DNA from: Ectocarpus siliculosus
Taxonomy: Eukaryota; Sar; Phaeophyceae; Ectocarpales; Ectocarpaceae
Length of the DNA: 64,000 nucleotides
Direction: 5' to 3'
Assembly (NCBI GenBank): GCA_000310025.1
Contig: FN648151.1
Location: forward strand, 265,621-329,620
Position 1 is the first letter of the stretch. The number at the start of each line of letters is the position of its first letter. Of the stretch, positions 23,401 to 35,323 are shown piece after piece. The notes below the pieces were generated by a model. It searched no databases and was not told where the DNA came from. It worked only from the letters and a program-made list of their open reading frames with translations. The position numbers and the translations under genes are program-made.

Positions 23401-26400
23401 ATCGGAGCTCAATCGTGGGTGTAGTTACGTAAGGGTTAAAAAACAAAAAACGAAGACATGCATCGCAGGGAAAAGGGTTCTGTGTTCCTTCACTGTTGGG
23501 AGACCCTAGGCGGTTACGTTGAAAAAGTAACGAAACGTGGAGAATGGCACCTGAATAATGGGACGAAAACATACACACACACAACCGATCTAGATCTAAG
23601 CGGTAGTGGAGGCTAACGGGGGAGGAAATGAAGGTCGTATTGCTGGAATCACGCCCTACTGCTGTACGTATCGAATACCCAAACCAACAACGCCGATGGC
23701 CTTTCTCTCTGCCTCTGTCTCTGTGTCTGTTTCTCTCTCTCTCCAACGCCACAACACATCTGCAGGAGTCAAACATACGTCGTCCTGTGTCAGCGTAGGA
23801 AAACAGCGACAGCAACACGTTGCGTCGTTTCTGGGGATTTCTAGGATGCGACCCCGGGGTCTCCCAGAAACAGTCTACAATCCCCTGTTTACCGTTGCAT
23901 GCGAACTTTTTTCCAAGCCTGAGATATGTACGCACAACGAAAGTGCTGGTCGGTCTTGATCAATCAAACGTCGATGCCACCGTGGACGCATTCGAGGTCG
24001 AATGCAGTGCGGCGGCGTCCCCGGCTATTTCACCGGGGGATATCAGCCCCAGTTCACGCAACAGTAGCAAAACAAATTCCTCACGCGCGAAACATGCAAT
24101 GAGAGAATAGAGATCGTGCAGATTGTTTCTTACGCGCGAGCACCTTCAGAGTCGAGCAACCAACCTACTGCACGTGAAGAACGATTTTTTTTACTTTTCT
24201 TGTTGAAAAAGGTGTACTACAACGAGTGTTCGAATTCAACACCCTGCACAGAGTGGCACATGTCCCATGTTCTTGCAAGCATAAGGCTGCGCTCGAAAGT
24301 TAGCGATCCGTAGGTTCTGTGACATCGTTGGAAATTATTCTCCCGGCCTCTCACAACCAGGAGCCTTCATATCACCAGCTTTTACGCGCCGAAGACCAAA
24401 ACCACTCTGTGATAATCCTGAATCGAAACCTCGCCCTTGTCAATCCCGGCTTACGCGTGTTCGCGGATATTTGCACACAGCAGGGAAATAACGGAACGTT
24501 TTGTCAGTAAGCACCCCTTCCCCTGCACAACCAACTGCAGTTGCTTAACTCCCAACTCCACAGAGCTCTTGGTTGTGCACCACTTGGCACAGCAACCCGG
24601 ATCGACGCCTGCAACTGACACCCGTCTCCAAGATTACCCCGTCGTACTCAACACCCGAGTATCACATCCTGGTAATCACCTTCCTCCCCTCCTATCACGC
24701 CCGCCCACCGACGCCTTGTTTATCCCTCCAACCCCCCCCGCCAGCATGGGATGCATACGCCAGCGGCGCCGAAGATGCGACCGTCCTAGCGCCCGGTGAA
24801 CCGGCCACCCCGTCCACCGTCGTGGTCTACGAGGTGGCCCTCGAGGACCCCCTGGTGCTGGTGCAAGTCGAAGTTACCACCGCCGGCGCGTACGCCGTCT
24901 TCCTCGAGCATGGGGCCGAGGAGGTGGGCACCGTTTTGGCGTCTCCCTCCGGAGTTGTCTTGGTCGCTGCGGCGGAGGAGGGTGGGGATGAGAACGGGGA
25001 CGAGGAGAGTGGATCTGCATCTGGAACGCAGTGGGTGAACGGGCTTGTAGCCTCCTTTGTCGTCTCCGCTTGCAGGTTTGTGAAGCATCCTGCCTGCCTG
25101 CCTGCCTGCGAGTTGCATCCTCGTTGCCAACGATCATGTTTGAGTGAGTGTCCTCGGCGTCATTCGCTTGCCCCGAGCTCTGTATGGCCTCCTTCGGCTT
25201 GGTCACTTGTGGTACATGCAGCTTCCGTAGCACTCACAGGAAGCCCAACCCTAACCCTCTGACGGCAACCTCAACCCTACTCTTAGCTCTAAGTGTTCCA
25301 TCCTCAGCGTTCCCTGCTAGAATCATGTAGGCCCCGCCCGGCACCACCGGCAGCGAGGAACCCGACCAACCATACTATATAGTTTTGAGGTTGTCCGAAA
25401 CCTTCTTGTTTGTTTTTTATTTTGTTGAAGAAGCGTTTGTTCTGAGATGGTAACCACCGTGGTGGCGGGGCTGATGAGCCGGGCGTGTGATATTTATCAC
25501 AATCAAACAGACGTGGTCCCAACTCAAGCACATGTATGTACGTGGGTTTACTGGCGTGTGGTGATCGTTTTTTCACTAGGCTCGTATGCACTCTCACAAG
25601 ATGGATGTTTCGCTTACCTCACACTCGCATCTCGCCAAGACAAGGCAGGCACAATTTTTCAGAAACAATGCGGGACGTTTTGTCCTGCGTGACGTTCGTC
25701 ATCCGCAGGTATCATCCACTCTTTTCCCCACACCCGAATGCTCACAGCAACCTGTTTGCCTGTAGGTGTAGGGGTAGGTGTAGGTGTAGGTGTAGGGATC
25801 GAAGACACGTTTCGGTGCTGCTGGGGCGACGATGAACTGGTAGGCACCCGGAAGCATGGTCTAAAACCTTCACTCCTCCCGACCCCTCCCCGTGAACAAA
25901 TCCCCCGGTTTCACTTCTGCCTCTGGCGGCGCAGCTTCGCGGGGCTCTTGGTAGTCGTTAACAAGCGCGTGGCGTACAGCATTGGCCTCTCGCACGCCTT
26001 CATCTTTGCTTCCGGCGCGCTCCTCACGGCCGCCCTGCTGCACATCATCCCCGAAGCGATGGAGGGTCTCGATTCGTCTTACGACAACCTTCACGACCTC
26101 GGCCTGTACGCCAGCCTCACTGTCCTAAGCGGGCTGTTCGTCAGCATCGTCATTCACGGCCTCATGGAGTCGGGCCACTCCCACTCCCCGAATGAAGCCC
26201 ACTCCCACGGAGGGGGCGAAGAAACGGTCAGACCAGGGGGCGGCAATGGCCACCACGCCAGGGTCTCCGATGATGCCAGCACGATGATGCCACTGGGGCT
26301 AGCGGAAGGCGACAAGGTGTCGGCGTGGCCGGGGGGGAACTCACCGCAGGCGGTTCAGATCCAGGCGGACGTTACCCAGCCCCCGTCCCCAGCAGAAAGC

Positions 26401-27322
26401 AGCACCGACAACCTCCGGGCGTTGATCGCCGAGCGAGAGGGGAGGTCGCTGCTGGACGTCAAGGGCCTGCAGCCGGTGTGCTGGAACGTCGTCATCGGCG
26501 ACCTTGTGCACAACTTTGCGGACGGGGTGACGATAGGGGCGGCATTTCTCACTTGTAGCGCGACCATTGGCTGGACAGTCACGGCGTCGGCGGTTCTGCA
26601 TGAGCTCCCCCACGAGATTGCCGACTTCATGGCGCTCCTCAACGGGGGCATGAGCCTCAAGCAGGTGCGCCATCACGTGTCCGTTTGGTCATGGCACGGG
26701 GCTGACTCTCTTTGGTGGGGGTGGCCTGCAAGACTTCTTTTTGCAATGTTTGCGGCAACGTTGTGAGTGTTTCAGTTTGCCGGCTGGTCTGCGCATGAGC
26801 AGCATTTCAGCTATCGTCGTAGCCCCATATTTCGAAGTTCCAGCGCTTAATTGCAATGCTGACAGAGCAGGTATCGCCTTCCTGTAGCGGGTTATGACGA
26901 ATCCCATCTTATTCGCTAAAGCTCACACTTGCAATGAGTATCTCTTGGCTGCCGCCGCCTCGCCCGCCGCCGTCAATTTTGCTGTTCGTACAATGGCGCA
27001 GGCATTTGCGTACAACTTCCTGTCGGCGCTATCCGCCGTGCTCGGCACGATCATCATCCTTTCGCTGGGGGACACGCTAAGCGATAAGGATGTCTCGATC
27101 GTGCTCCTGCTGGGGTCGGGGTCCTTCATCTTCATCGCCCTCTCCGAGCTGCTGCCGGAGGCCCTCGCCGTCACCCACGCTGTCAGCGAGAAGGGCGCGG
27201 TCGCCATGATGTGCTCGCAGCTGCTCAAGTTAGGGTCGTTCGTGCTGGGGGCGATTCTCATCGGCCTCCCTCTCTTGTTCGACCAGCACTGCGACGCCGC
27301 CCACGAAGGGCACGACCACTGA
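20424..27322 (+). CDS. ZIP-family (SLC39/LIV-1 type) divalent metal transporter
   Basis: Four exons join in phase into about 550 residues: 20424-20694, 24745-25075, 25935-26664 and 27002-27322. A signal peptide (about 1-17) precedes a short His-rich stretch (HSSHDHDESSH) and an extracytoplasmic region of about 160 residues. TM1 crosses the exon 2/3 junction. TM2 and TM3 follow (FIFASGALLTAALLHIIPEA; YASLTVLSGLFVSIVIHGLM), then a cytosolic loop rich in His, Ser and Gly (HSHSPNEAHSHGG). TM4 carries HNFADG (393-398) and TM5 carries HELPHE (423-428), the paired metal-site motifs of ZIP carriers. The tail ends in a His-containing segment. ZIPs move Zn, Fe or Mn into the cytosol from outside or from organelles; the HELPHE form and layout fit the LIV-1/ZIP13-like group. 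Substrate and membrane are not determined. Intron 1 is 4 kb, unusually long here, and a missed small exon in it cannot be excluded. Confidence 0.88.
22089..22313. mobile_element. MITE-like inverted-repeat element (copy 1) in ZIP intron 1
   Basis: The left end (TACGTTGCGCAAGATATCAC) and right end (GTGGTATCTTATGCAACCTA) are imperfect inverted repeats enclosing about 225 bp without a coding frame. The same termini and internal blocks (CCCCCTGGACCG; CACGACGAAGAGGAT) recur at 51.1 kb, so this is a dispersed family. Target-site duplications were not resolved. Confidence 0.6.
25761..25798. repeat. TAGGTG hexanucleotide microsatellite
   Basis: About six TAGGTG units, with one variant, lie in ZIP intron 2. 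They resemble a telomere-like hexamer but are short and internal, so a microsatellite is the simpler reading. Confidence 0.8.
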
Positions 27323-30282
27323 GTGCAGCACCCACCACACGCAGGCACAATTCGTTTCGTCGTTTTCCAGACCCAGGCTGTTGGGATGAATGAAGTCCAG
27401 CGGGTGCAGCGCAAGGGTTTCACTACAAACTCCCGCCTTGCTTGAATGGTGGTGTTGTCTTATCCCACAATGCTCTCGTCCGGCTTGTTGCTGGTCGGAG
27501 GATCGTTTGGCGGTCATGGGGACACGGAGCCGTTTAACACGCGTCTGGAAATGCCGCGGTAGACAGTGATTGAATGATGAAGCCATAGTGCCTACCGTGG
27601 GTCTTCATCAGATTTGTGTACCCTGGGCCAAAGGGAGAGATCAGGGAAAGAGAGTCAGGGAGAGCAGCTGCCTACACAATCGTGGATGGTGTATTCCCGA
27701 CGGAGTACCTGAGCAGCACCGGAAAAGGGCCCGTTGGTAATCGGCAATTACGGCGGTGTCTGGAAGTGTGCGACGGTTCCGATGATGTATGGGTAAACCT
27801 CTCTTTGACTCTTGGATCGCAAGCGAAAACGTCGACGGGCACTTCACGGCAGCCAATGTGCCATTTTTTGCTTTTCTCGATGGGTCGTGTCGTTCGATGC
27901 TGTTCTTCCGTTCTCGGACCCTTAGTCGCGTTTCCCGCTACTGCGTGCGACCAGGCATGCTTTTTATTTTCACTTGCGGGGTGTTCGTGGAACCATCCGG
28001 TGGATCAGGGGCGGAGATAATGCCGCTAGTACGGCACTTTCTTTTCCTGCGTGTCTTAACTTTTGGTGGCAAAGGGTTTCTGTCTAGGGCGAAAAACCGT
28101 GAGAGGTCTTTCAGCATATTTTGCTGTTTATTGTTCCATAGAGTGGTGAGGTTTGCTCAGGTAATGAGTGTTGGCGCACATGTCTGCCAAGCGATTCGAT
28201 GTTGTTACACGTCGTCTGCCGTTGGTGCCTGGGTACGTTGTTTCGTTTTGTTGTCGACCGGATCACACGCACACCTTTTCCCACCTGACTGGCCAGAAAA
28301 GTGGGCGCAGTGGGCGCAATTTGCCGCCTTCCAGCCGAAGTGATTCAGTTCACTCCCATCCAAGGGGGGTCTGCGTGGTTATGGCGTTTTGTAATATTTG
28401 TGATTTATTGTGACGGCAGATCTACGGAGATCGAGCAAAAGCCCTCTTGTGTTGGTGGACGGTGCGCCGTTGGTGTTTTCGGTAGTTTTTGGCATTCTTT
28501 GCGTGCTTAATATTGATATTCTAGAGATGAGTAGTCCAATTCTTCCCCTCTTGGTCGCAATGCTTCGATTGGATGCGTAACTAGCGCTATCCTTGCTGTG
28601 GTGAGCCACGTACCCTCGGCAGTGTATGCACATGTACCGGAGACCAGGTCGGGTGGTTTTGAAGTGAGGCGTTCCATCACGCGAAACAAACAACACGTGC
28701 GGGAAAATAAGGGTGCCTCTTCGTGCACCATCCAATGCAGTAATTGTGGGAAATTGGGTGCAACTTTCGAGGGCGCACGAGTTGCAGCCCGGATGTGTTG
28801 ACGTGATGTACAGATTCTTATTTCTTTTCAGTGTTACCGTTCCCTTGTGACTCTTTGGGTTCCCTACGGGTTGCGTGCGGGCCTTTCGTGCGCCGGACGA
28901 TGTGATGAGGATTAAGTGTATGTATCAAATAGAAATCTAGGCAACATGGTAGAAAACACATTTACAGAGAGTTCCAATTTGACCTGGGGGGTAGGTGACA
29001 CTGTTGAATCTTTTTATTAACTATTTGGGCTGGTTGTTGCTGTTATTCTAAGCCATGTGAACTATCCTGTCGATGTTGAAAGTGTGAGTGGGTGTTCGAA
29101 AAGTTTCCCGATACGGTCGCAATCGGGTTTATTGTTGGTGCAGTACCTCGAACACACGGGACGGGCGGTTCCTGCTCTTTGTGTACGAGAACGAACTATA
29201 GTCGTGAAAGCAGCAATCCTTTGAGGCCACGTACAAGAGGAGGACAATTTCAGTTCTGTTGGCCCACTCATGAGCAACTCTTTTGCACAAGGCTCAGAAG
29301 CGTTAGGAGGTGCTTCTGACCAAAGACTACGTCTGTCTATGGTACTGGCTGCTGGAGTACACCGGATTAGTGTCGTGTAGGCGACGGCCCTCAATTCTCA
29401 TTCACTCATGTCGTTTTTTTTTGTGTTGTTACTTGTAACGCATTTTTTCTAACCTGAGCGCAGCCTTCGTGTGAGTGTGTCTCATGAGCGGGCCGACATT
29501 GTATCGGCACGTAATGCAGGTAGAAACGGCCTGCGTGTTTCTCATATCCCGTAGGTCCTTTTTATGCTGTGCCACATTTTCAATGATGCGAATCGCGATT
29601 GAGTGAGTTCACACACCTCCATGGGAGCAAACACGTCCGGGCGTTCGATGAATCTCTAGGTAGCGTCCTGAGGGCGCTGTTCGAGCCAAATATATGTTAA
29701 CTGTTTCATGCATATTCAACAATATATATGAAGTGGGATGCATGTTGATCACATCCAGAATCACAGCTAGCTGCTCGTTCCTCCCCTGATTAGCTTCCGA
29801 ATTTGGTTGATACGCATACCCTTCCGCAGGGACCGCAATGCCACAAATAGACCGCGACACACCGTGTTGCCTTTCGCTCACTTGAGGTGCCTCGATCAAA
29901 CACATGCCTACTGTATGATACATGTTGGTGCATTCTGCTGTCTGGCCTTCGGTCATTTCCGTGTGCCCTTCTCTGTATTGTAGTGAATGTAGTCTGTCTG
30001 ACGAAAAAAGTCAGGACAAAATGCCAAATGAACTTCATACGAGTGTGCACCTAAAAAATATGTAGTCGAAGGACTTCTTCTCGGTCTGTCAGGGGACGTG
30101 CAGCTTTTGCGATAACGCCCCGGCCCAGCGCCAAGAAAAAATGAAGAATACCATAGTCTACATGTGAGATGAACCGGAAACCACTCTACATGTATTTAGA
30201 CACAAGTGAATTTTTTCCTACGAGCTGGTTCACCCAAGAAAAACAAAATTTGTTCCCCGCAAATCCTTCGTTCGTTTTTTTG
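27323..30282. other. intergenic region downstream of the ZIP gene
   Basis: No supported gene. The left part should contain the ZIP 3' UTR. The longest open frame (27789-28343, plus) has no recognisable domain, no splice context and unremarkable composition. The right edge borders the retroelement target-site duplication. Confidence 0.5.
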
Positions 30283-30287
30283 GAGAT
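30283..30287. repeat. target-site duplication GAGAT (left copy)
   Basis: The five bases GAGAT directly before the left LTR are repeated directly after the right LTR at 35622-35626. Five-base duplications are typical of Copia and Gypsy integration. Confidence 0.9.
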
Positions 30288-30585
30288 TGTTAGTGCACTG
30301 CCGCCCTCAGCGGTCTGTGGTGTTGAAACTGGGGACTATGTTATCCCAGGAACAGCTGATTAAAAAGGACCATGTATTGTATATATTCGTCACGCAAGCC
30401 CCTCAGGCAAGCTGGTATTCGACACGCAAGCCCCTCAGGCAAGTGCCGGGAGCACACCGCTGTGTGCTCCCGGGGGCCCCGCACTTGGACCACAACCGCA
30501 TACATACCCTCACACCCATACTTCCCATACGCGTATCCCCCACAGAGGATGCACAGATCGGACTCATATCCAAGTACCACAAACA
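30288..30585 (-). repeat. 3' LTR of the retroelement
   Basis: 298 bp beginning TGTTAGTGCA and ending ACCACAAACA on the plus strand, so it has TG...CA ends in both orientations with a short TGTT/AACA inverted terminus. It differs from the other LTR by one base near 30361 (t against a). It contains an internal duplicated block (ACGCAAGCCCCTCAGGCAAG). Confidence 0.95.
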
Positions 30586-32116
30586 GCCCCCCTACTTGAT
30601 ACGATGTACGATCTTGCAACCAATGCGAAAACGCAATCAGCAAACATAGAAAAACACCCCTTGAGAAAACTTATTCAACAAAACTGGCTACGCATCCAAC
30701 ACAAAGCGTCTCCATCAGTTTATTCACGAATCCAAAGCGTTCGTCTCTGGAAATAATCTCAAACCGTTGACACAAAAGAATCATCCTCAGAAAAGTATCC
30801 AACAATTATTTGTGCTACATCAGAAAGGCGTCGGAACGAAAACGGACATTTCTGGAAAAAACAACTTCCAAAAAGAGTTGGCACCAAATCCTCAAACAAA
30901 ACAAAAACTCAACTTCTTGACCAATCAAAACGAGAATTCGGAAAGCACAATGGCCCCAACCATTAATCGTCGAAACATGTCAAACCCATTCCTCCAATAC
31001 CAAATCCTAAACAGCGCGCACCCGCTAATCGGTACCGTCGCTGTTGTCCAAGAAACGATGGAAAATATAAGCAAGCATCCACGCAAACAGCCCCCCTGCT
31101 GTCAGCTCCCAAAATTCACCCCGAGCTAATATCTCAATGTCAACAGTCCCCCCTGCTTTGCCGTTCACCTAAAACACAAATAGGCAAGGCCAGAAAACGA
31201 ACCAATTCGATTGCTGCTCACGCCCTCTAGAATCATGGTCATACATGACATCCCCCCCCATGATTTTCGATGCAAGAGCAGCAAAACATGCGATACAAAC
31301 CAAAAACATGAAAACACGTTACACTCATGACATCAAACTCCGGAAAAATTCGTACCGTATGAAAACTGTATTTGCAACTGGAACTCCAAAAGCTACCCTG
31401 CTCCCTGAGCCACATGCCTTCACGCACGTCAAGCAACGCGCTATCATCCCATTTCTTGCGCGCGGCCAAAAACACACCGCAGAGAGCGACCGCTTAACTC
31501 AGGACCTAACATAAAAAAAAACCCCAAAAGAATCGAAACACCCTAAGCGCAAAACGCGACTGAACGTGCTCCCGCCAAAGAATAGGGAAATAATATGAAT
31601 CATTCAGCGGCAAGGTAAAACGTGACTGAAAACATACGAAGAAGCAAGGAAAAAAAAATAAATAAAAACCCACCTGCTGCTTCATATTCCACAGGTTGTG
31701 GCAATGCTTATCTTGTCGCAGCGAACATTTATGATCATGAAACCAAGTACAGAAAAAAAAAATTGTTACGCACACGCCGTGGCACACGTGTTTTCTGCAT
31801 CGAAGTGAACGGTGAGCTTGCAAGGGAAAAACAGAAAAAAAAAATATAATAATAATACGAAGCCAAACGGCGAAGCTAAAACGTCCATGGCTGCTCGCAA
31901 AACCGAACAAAGTCGTAAACGTTTCACATGATTGCCCACTTGGCTGTAACAAGGTGAGGTCGTCGCTGTCACCGTGTCCTCCCCGTTCCCGGTCGACTCG
32001 AGGGCGCCACCGCTGCTGCCGCCGCTGCCATCGCCGCCGCTGCCGTTCCCCCGCCGCCACGACCGTCATGAGTTCCAGCGCCAACACGGCTGCCGGTAGC
32101 GTCACTGCTGCCGCCT

Positions 32117-33254
32117 CTACCACCGCCGCCGTTGTCGCCGCAGCCACCGACGGGGCTCTGGCCAAAACCGCCGCTGCCGGCGTCTGCTGCCGTCGGAGCT
32201 CTGGCCGAAGCCACCACTCTCGTCGCTGCTCCTGCTGCCGCCGGTGTCGCCGCTGGAGCTCTGGCCGAAGCCACCACTCCCGTCGGGGCGGCCGCCGTTG
32301 CCGCCGTTGGAGCTGCCACTCCCGTTCCTGCCCCTATCGAAGGGGTACGCCACCCCTGGTACCGCCCCCCGTCTCCGCGCGCCACGCGAAGACGTCTTAA
32401 CGGGGTCGAAGGGGTGCGTCGGGGCTCCACTCCAGGTTTCATCTAACCCCTCACCCCCGTTCCCATCACCGCCGCTTTCCTTGCTGCTGCTGCTGCTCAC
32501 TTCCTCCTCAGTCTTCCCGGGATCAAAAGGGTGCGTCGGGGCTCCACTCCAGGTTTCATGCAACCCCTCGTCGCCGCCCTTGCGGCCGTCTGAACACTCG
32601 ACGCCCACGCGGCGACCGGGGACGCCGCTGCTGCTGTCGCCGCTGTCGTTACACCCGTCACCGATGTCGACGCCGTCGCCGCTGCGGCCGTCTGGGCACC
32701 CAACGCCAACGCGGCGACCGGGGACGCCGCTGCTGCTGTCGCCGCCGCCGTTCCCCCCGTCACCGATGTCGCCACCGCCGCCGCTGCGGCCGCTGCTGCT
32801 GCTGCTGCTGCTGCTGCTGCGGCCGCCGCTGCTCCGGTCATCCGTCTCTCCACCATACTTCCCCTCTCCATCCACACGCACCTCCAGCGTATAAAATCCT
32901 CCAGGGTCAAACGGGTACGACGCGCCCCTCTCGAAACCGCAGATGCCGTCGTCTCCGCTGCTGCTGCAGGTCAGGGTGCCCGGGGCCATCGCGGCGACCG
33001 GGGACGACGCTGCAGCTGCCGCCGCTGCCGCCCCCCCCGCCGCCGACGCCGCCGCCACCGCTGCTGCGTCCGTCGAGGTACCCGGGGCCATCGCGGCGAC
33101 CGGGGACGACGCTGCTGCTGCCGCCGCTGCCACCCCCCCCGCCGCGGACGCCGCTCGCCACCGCTGCTCCGTCCGTCGAGGTGGCCGGCGCCATCGCGGC
33201 GACCGGGGACGACAAGAAGTCGGTGCTGCTAGTGCGGTGGGTAGACGCGGCACT
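32117..33254 (-). repeat. low-complexity repeat block in the pol position of the retroelement
   Basis: This part consists of diverged tandem repeats encoding Gly/Ser/Ala/Arg-rich peptide, including (CTG)n runs near 32800. One frame, +1 relative to gag, stays open across it and carries four PFDPG-like units (for example APTHPFDPGKT) interspersed with SSGD-rich linkers. Open frames in such GC-rich repeats can arise by composition alone, so this is not claimed as a gene. It begins just after the protease-like motif and has no pol similarity. Confidence 0.6.
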
Positions 33255-35282
33255 ATCACCAACCCACCAGTCGGTACGCCCAGTCGCCGACAGCAAAGTG
33301 GAGACAGGGGCCGGCGGATACGCTACAGGGTGACGGTGTTGGCAGAAAACGTGAAGAGCATTACGATCGGGGGGGGGACCTACCGGCTCTACGGTGCCGT
33401 ACGAACCGGCATGACCACCCCCCCCTACTCCATCAACGCATTCACCCTCACCGCCACTGACCTGTATATCCACGCCGGAAGCATCCCCCCACGCGCGGCC
33501 CTCCTGCTGTTGCAGCTGCTGCTGCGGCTCCTGCTGCTGGGGCACACCACCATAGCCGCTGCCGCCGGAACCCTGCCATGGCTGCACACCTCCGCTGGAA
33601 CCATCCTGATGTACCACGGCAAAGTGTTGCTGCGGAAGAGGCGCCGACACGGGCCAATGGTGCGCTATCGACCCGTCTACACAACTTGGCGAATACCCCG
33701 GCTCCGCGCTGTTGAGATGGGAGTGCTGGGGGAAAGGCTGCTGCGAGAAAGGCTGGTAAGGTGGGTGCATTACGGCGTTGAGGTGGGGTACCTGAGACGT
33801 GTTGGCCGCCGCGTGTTGGCGCGGCGGCTGCTGCAGATTGTTGGATGTGTTAAATTTGCAGTTGCGCGCCGTGTGGCCGGATTCACCACAACTAGAACAC
33901 CTACCATAAAATCGCGGAGGAGCCTGGCAGATGATGGCCGTGTGCCCGACATGACCGCAGCGACCACACATGGGCACGGCGCACATCGGTGATCCCGGGG
34001 GAATGGGGGACGCCTCCTGCGGCCACGCTGCGTTCCGCCCGGGGTCCCTGGGACCACCCGGAACGAATCCCATCGCCATTGCGGGAGTGAACTCCTGGGG
34101 CTGCTGCTGCTGAAACGACTGCTGCGGAAAATGCTGAGGGAATCTCCGTTGATACTGCTGCTGCGGCGCCTGCTGATGAAACGACTGTTGCGGCTGCTGC
34201 AGCTGCGGGCGATATCCCCCGTTGTACTCTCCCTGAGTTCCCCCTCCCCACCCCGGCTGCTGCTGTCCATCTCTACCCTGTTGTCTGCCTCGGGAAAACC
34301 CACCGGTCCTCCGCTGCGGACCACCACCGCCGCCGCCGCCGCCACCGCCGCCGCCGCCATTTCCGTTGGGCCGTGAATTTCCGCCGAAACGGAGAGCGTG
34401 CGGATCGCTAGCCGGCGCGGCCGTCCGCTGCGCACGATCACCGAGATTTTTTTCAACGTGGTGGCTACGCACAAGAATCTCTAAGGTTCTGCGTGTGAGC
34501 GTGTGATCATGCATGAGCACGATCTTGACCTGTTCGTAGTCTGCCGAGAGGCTTCTACGTAAAGTCGCAAGGACCTCACTTTCCGGGATTTCATAACCGT
34601 TGACAGCGCGAAGCGTATTCAGCACTTTGTTAAACCTCAGAAAGTAGTCTTGCGGGTCCTCGCCGAGCTGCATCTTCATGTTAGCGAGAGACAACTTCAG
34701 GGCCTCCTTTTCAGAGCTACTCATCGGAAGACAAAACTCCTGGGCCGCCTCCCATGCCCCCGACACATTCCCTACAGCAAGAATTGTCGATTGAAATTTC
34801 GCCCCCTTCGTGGCTCGCCTCAAGTAATCGAAAGCACGCTCGTGATCACGCACACGCTTCTCACTGTGGAATCTGATGTTCTCGCTCCTGGATGTGTGTA
34901 TGAGCCAGATGCGTTGGTCAGGACTCGCCGGCGGAGTGAGTGTGTGCCCAAGATCTTCGCCGGCGAGGAAGACCTCGAATATCGTCTTGAAGAGCGGGAA
35001 GTTGCCGTCGTACACTGGTGGCTTGCGGTCCCTGTACTGCTGTTGCACTGGACCATCTCGAACAGAAGTAGCCGCTCCCCCGGCTCCAAAGGTGTTCGCC
35101 ACCCCGGCTGCTCCACCCCTATAATACCCCGACGCGTACCCAGCGCCATCCACCCTATCTCTCGTAGCGTCCCCCGCTGAACTGCGCTCCCTTTCCTCCT
35201 CAAGTTTCCTCCGTAACTCCGCACTCTCGGCTTCCGCTTTCTTCGTTCTTTCTTCCAACAACTCTCTCTCTCTTTCCGTCAT
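32907..35282 (-). CDS. retrotransposon Gag polyprotein with partial protease motif
   Basis: A single 791-residue frame starts 41 bp inside the 5' LTR. Residues 1-36 form a charged coiled coil (ELLEERTKKAEAESAELRRK). A Copia-type capsid domain covers about 95-290 (PVYDGNFPLFK; LGEDPQDYFLRFNKVLN; LRRSLSADYEQVK). A Gly- then Gln-rich linker leads to two CCHC zinc knuckles, Cys438-Cys451 and Cys461-Cys474, both C-x2-C-x4-H-x4-C. Near residue 676 WVGDSAASTH corresponds to the retroviral-type aspartic protease motif, usually DSGAS, but Gly is Ala here and the rest of the protease is missing. The last 110 residues are repeat-derived. Gag packages element RNA in virus-like particles. The unbroken frame and near-identical LTRs suggest recent mobility, in trans. 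Confidence 0.92.
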   Translation of the reverse strand: MTERERELLEERTKKAEAESAELRRKLEEERERSSAGDATRDRVDGAGYASGYYRGGAAGVANTFGAGGAATSVRDGPVQQQYRDRKPPVYDGNFPLFKTIFEVFLAGEDLGHTLTPPASPDQRIWLIHTSRSENIRFHSEKRVRDHERAFDYLRRATKGAKFQSTILAVGNVSGAWEAAQEFCLPMSSSEKEALKLSLANMKMQLGEDPQDYFLRFNKVLNTLRAVNGYEIPESEVLATLRRSLSADYEQVKIVLMHDHTLTRRTLEILVRSHHVEKNLGDRAQRTAAPASDPHALRFGGNSRPNGNGGGGGGGGGGGGGPQRRTGGFSRGRQQGRDGQQQPGWGGGTQGEYNGGYRPQLQQPQQSFHQQAPQQQYQRRFPQHFPQQSFQQQQPQEFTPAMAMGFVPGGPRDPGRNAAWPQEASPIPPGSPMCAVPMCGRCGHVGHTAIICQAPPRFYGRCSSCGESGHTARNCKFNTSNNLQQPPRQHAAANTSQVPHLNAVMHPPYQPFSQQPFPQHSHLNSAEPGYSPSCVDGSIAHHWPVSAPLPQQHFAVVHQDGSSGGVQPWQGSGGSGYGGVPQQQEPQQQLQQQEGRAWGDASGVDIQVSGGEGECVDGVGGGGHAGSYGTVEPVGPPPDRNALHVFCQHRHPVAYPPAPVSTLLSATGRTDWWVGDSAASTHRTSSTDFLSSPVAAMAPATSTDGAAVASGVRGGGGGSGGSSSVVPGRRDGPGYLDGRSSGGGGVGGGGGGSGGSCSVVPGRRDGPGHPDLQQQRRRRHLRFREGRVVPV

Positions 35283-35323
35283 CGCTGTACCAACACCTGG
35301 CCTAGCTAGGCTCCACGATATCG

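Noticed and set aside
25761-25798. interstitial telomere repeat
   Set aside because: Only a few TAGGTG units in an intron, with no longer TTAGGG-type array.
27789-28343. 184-codon open frame downstream of the ZIP gene
   Set aside because: No domain, no signal for splicing, and no distinct composition; long frames by chance are common in this sequence.
31954-32894. plus-strand frames rich in Arg, Leu and Pro
   Set aside because: They are antisense readings of the low-complexity block in the retroelement.
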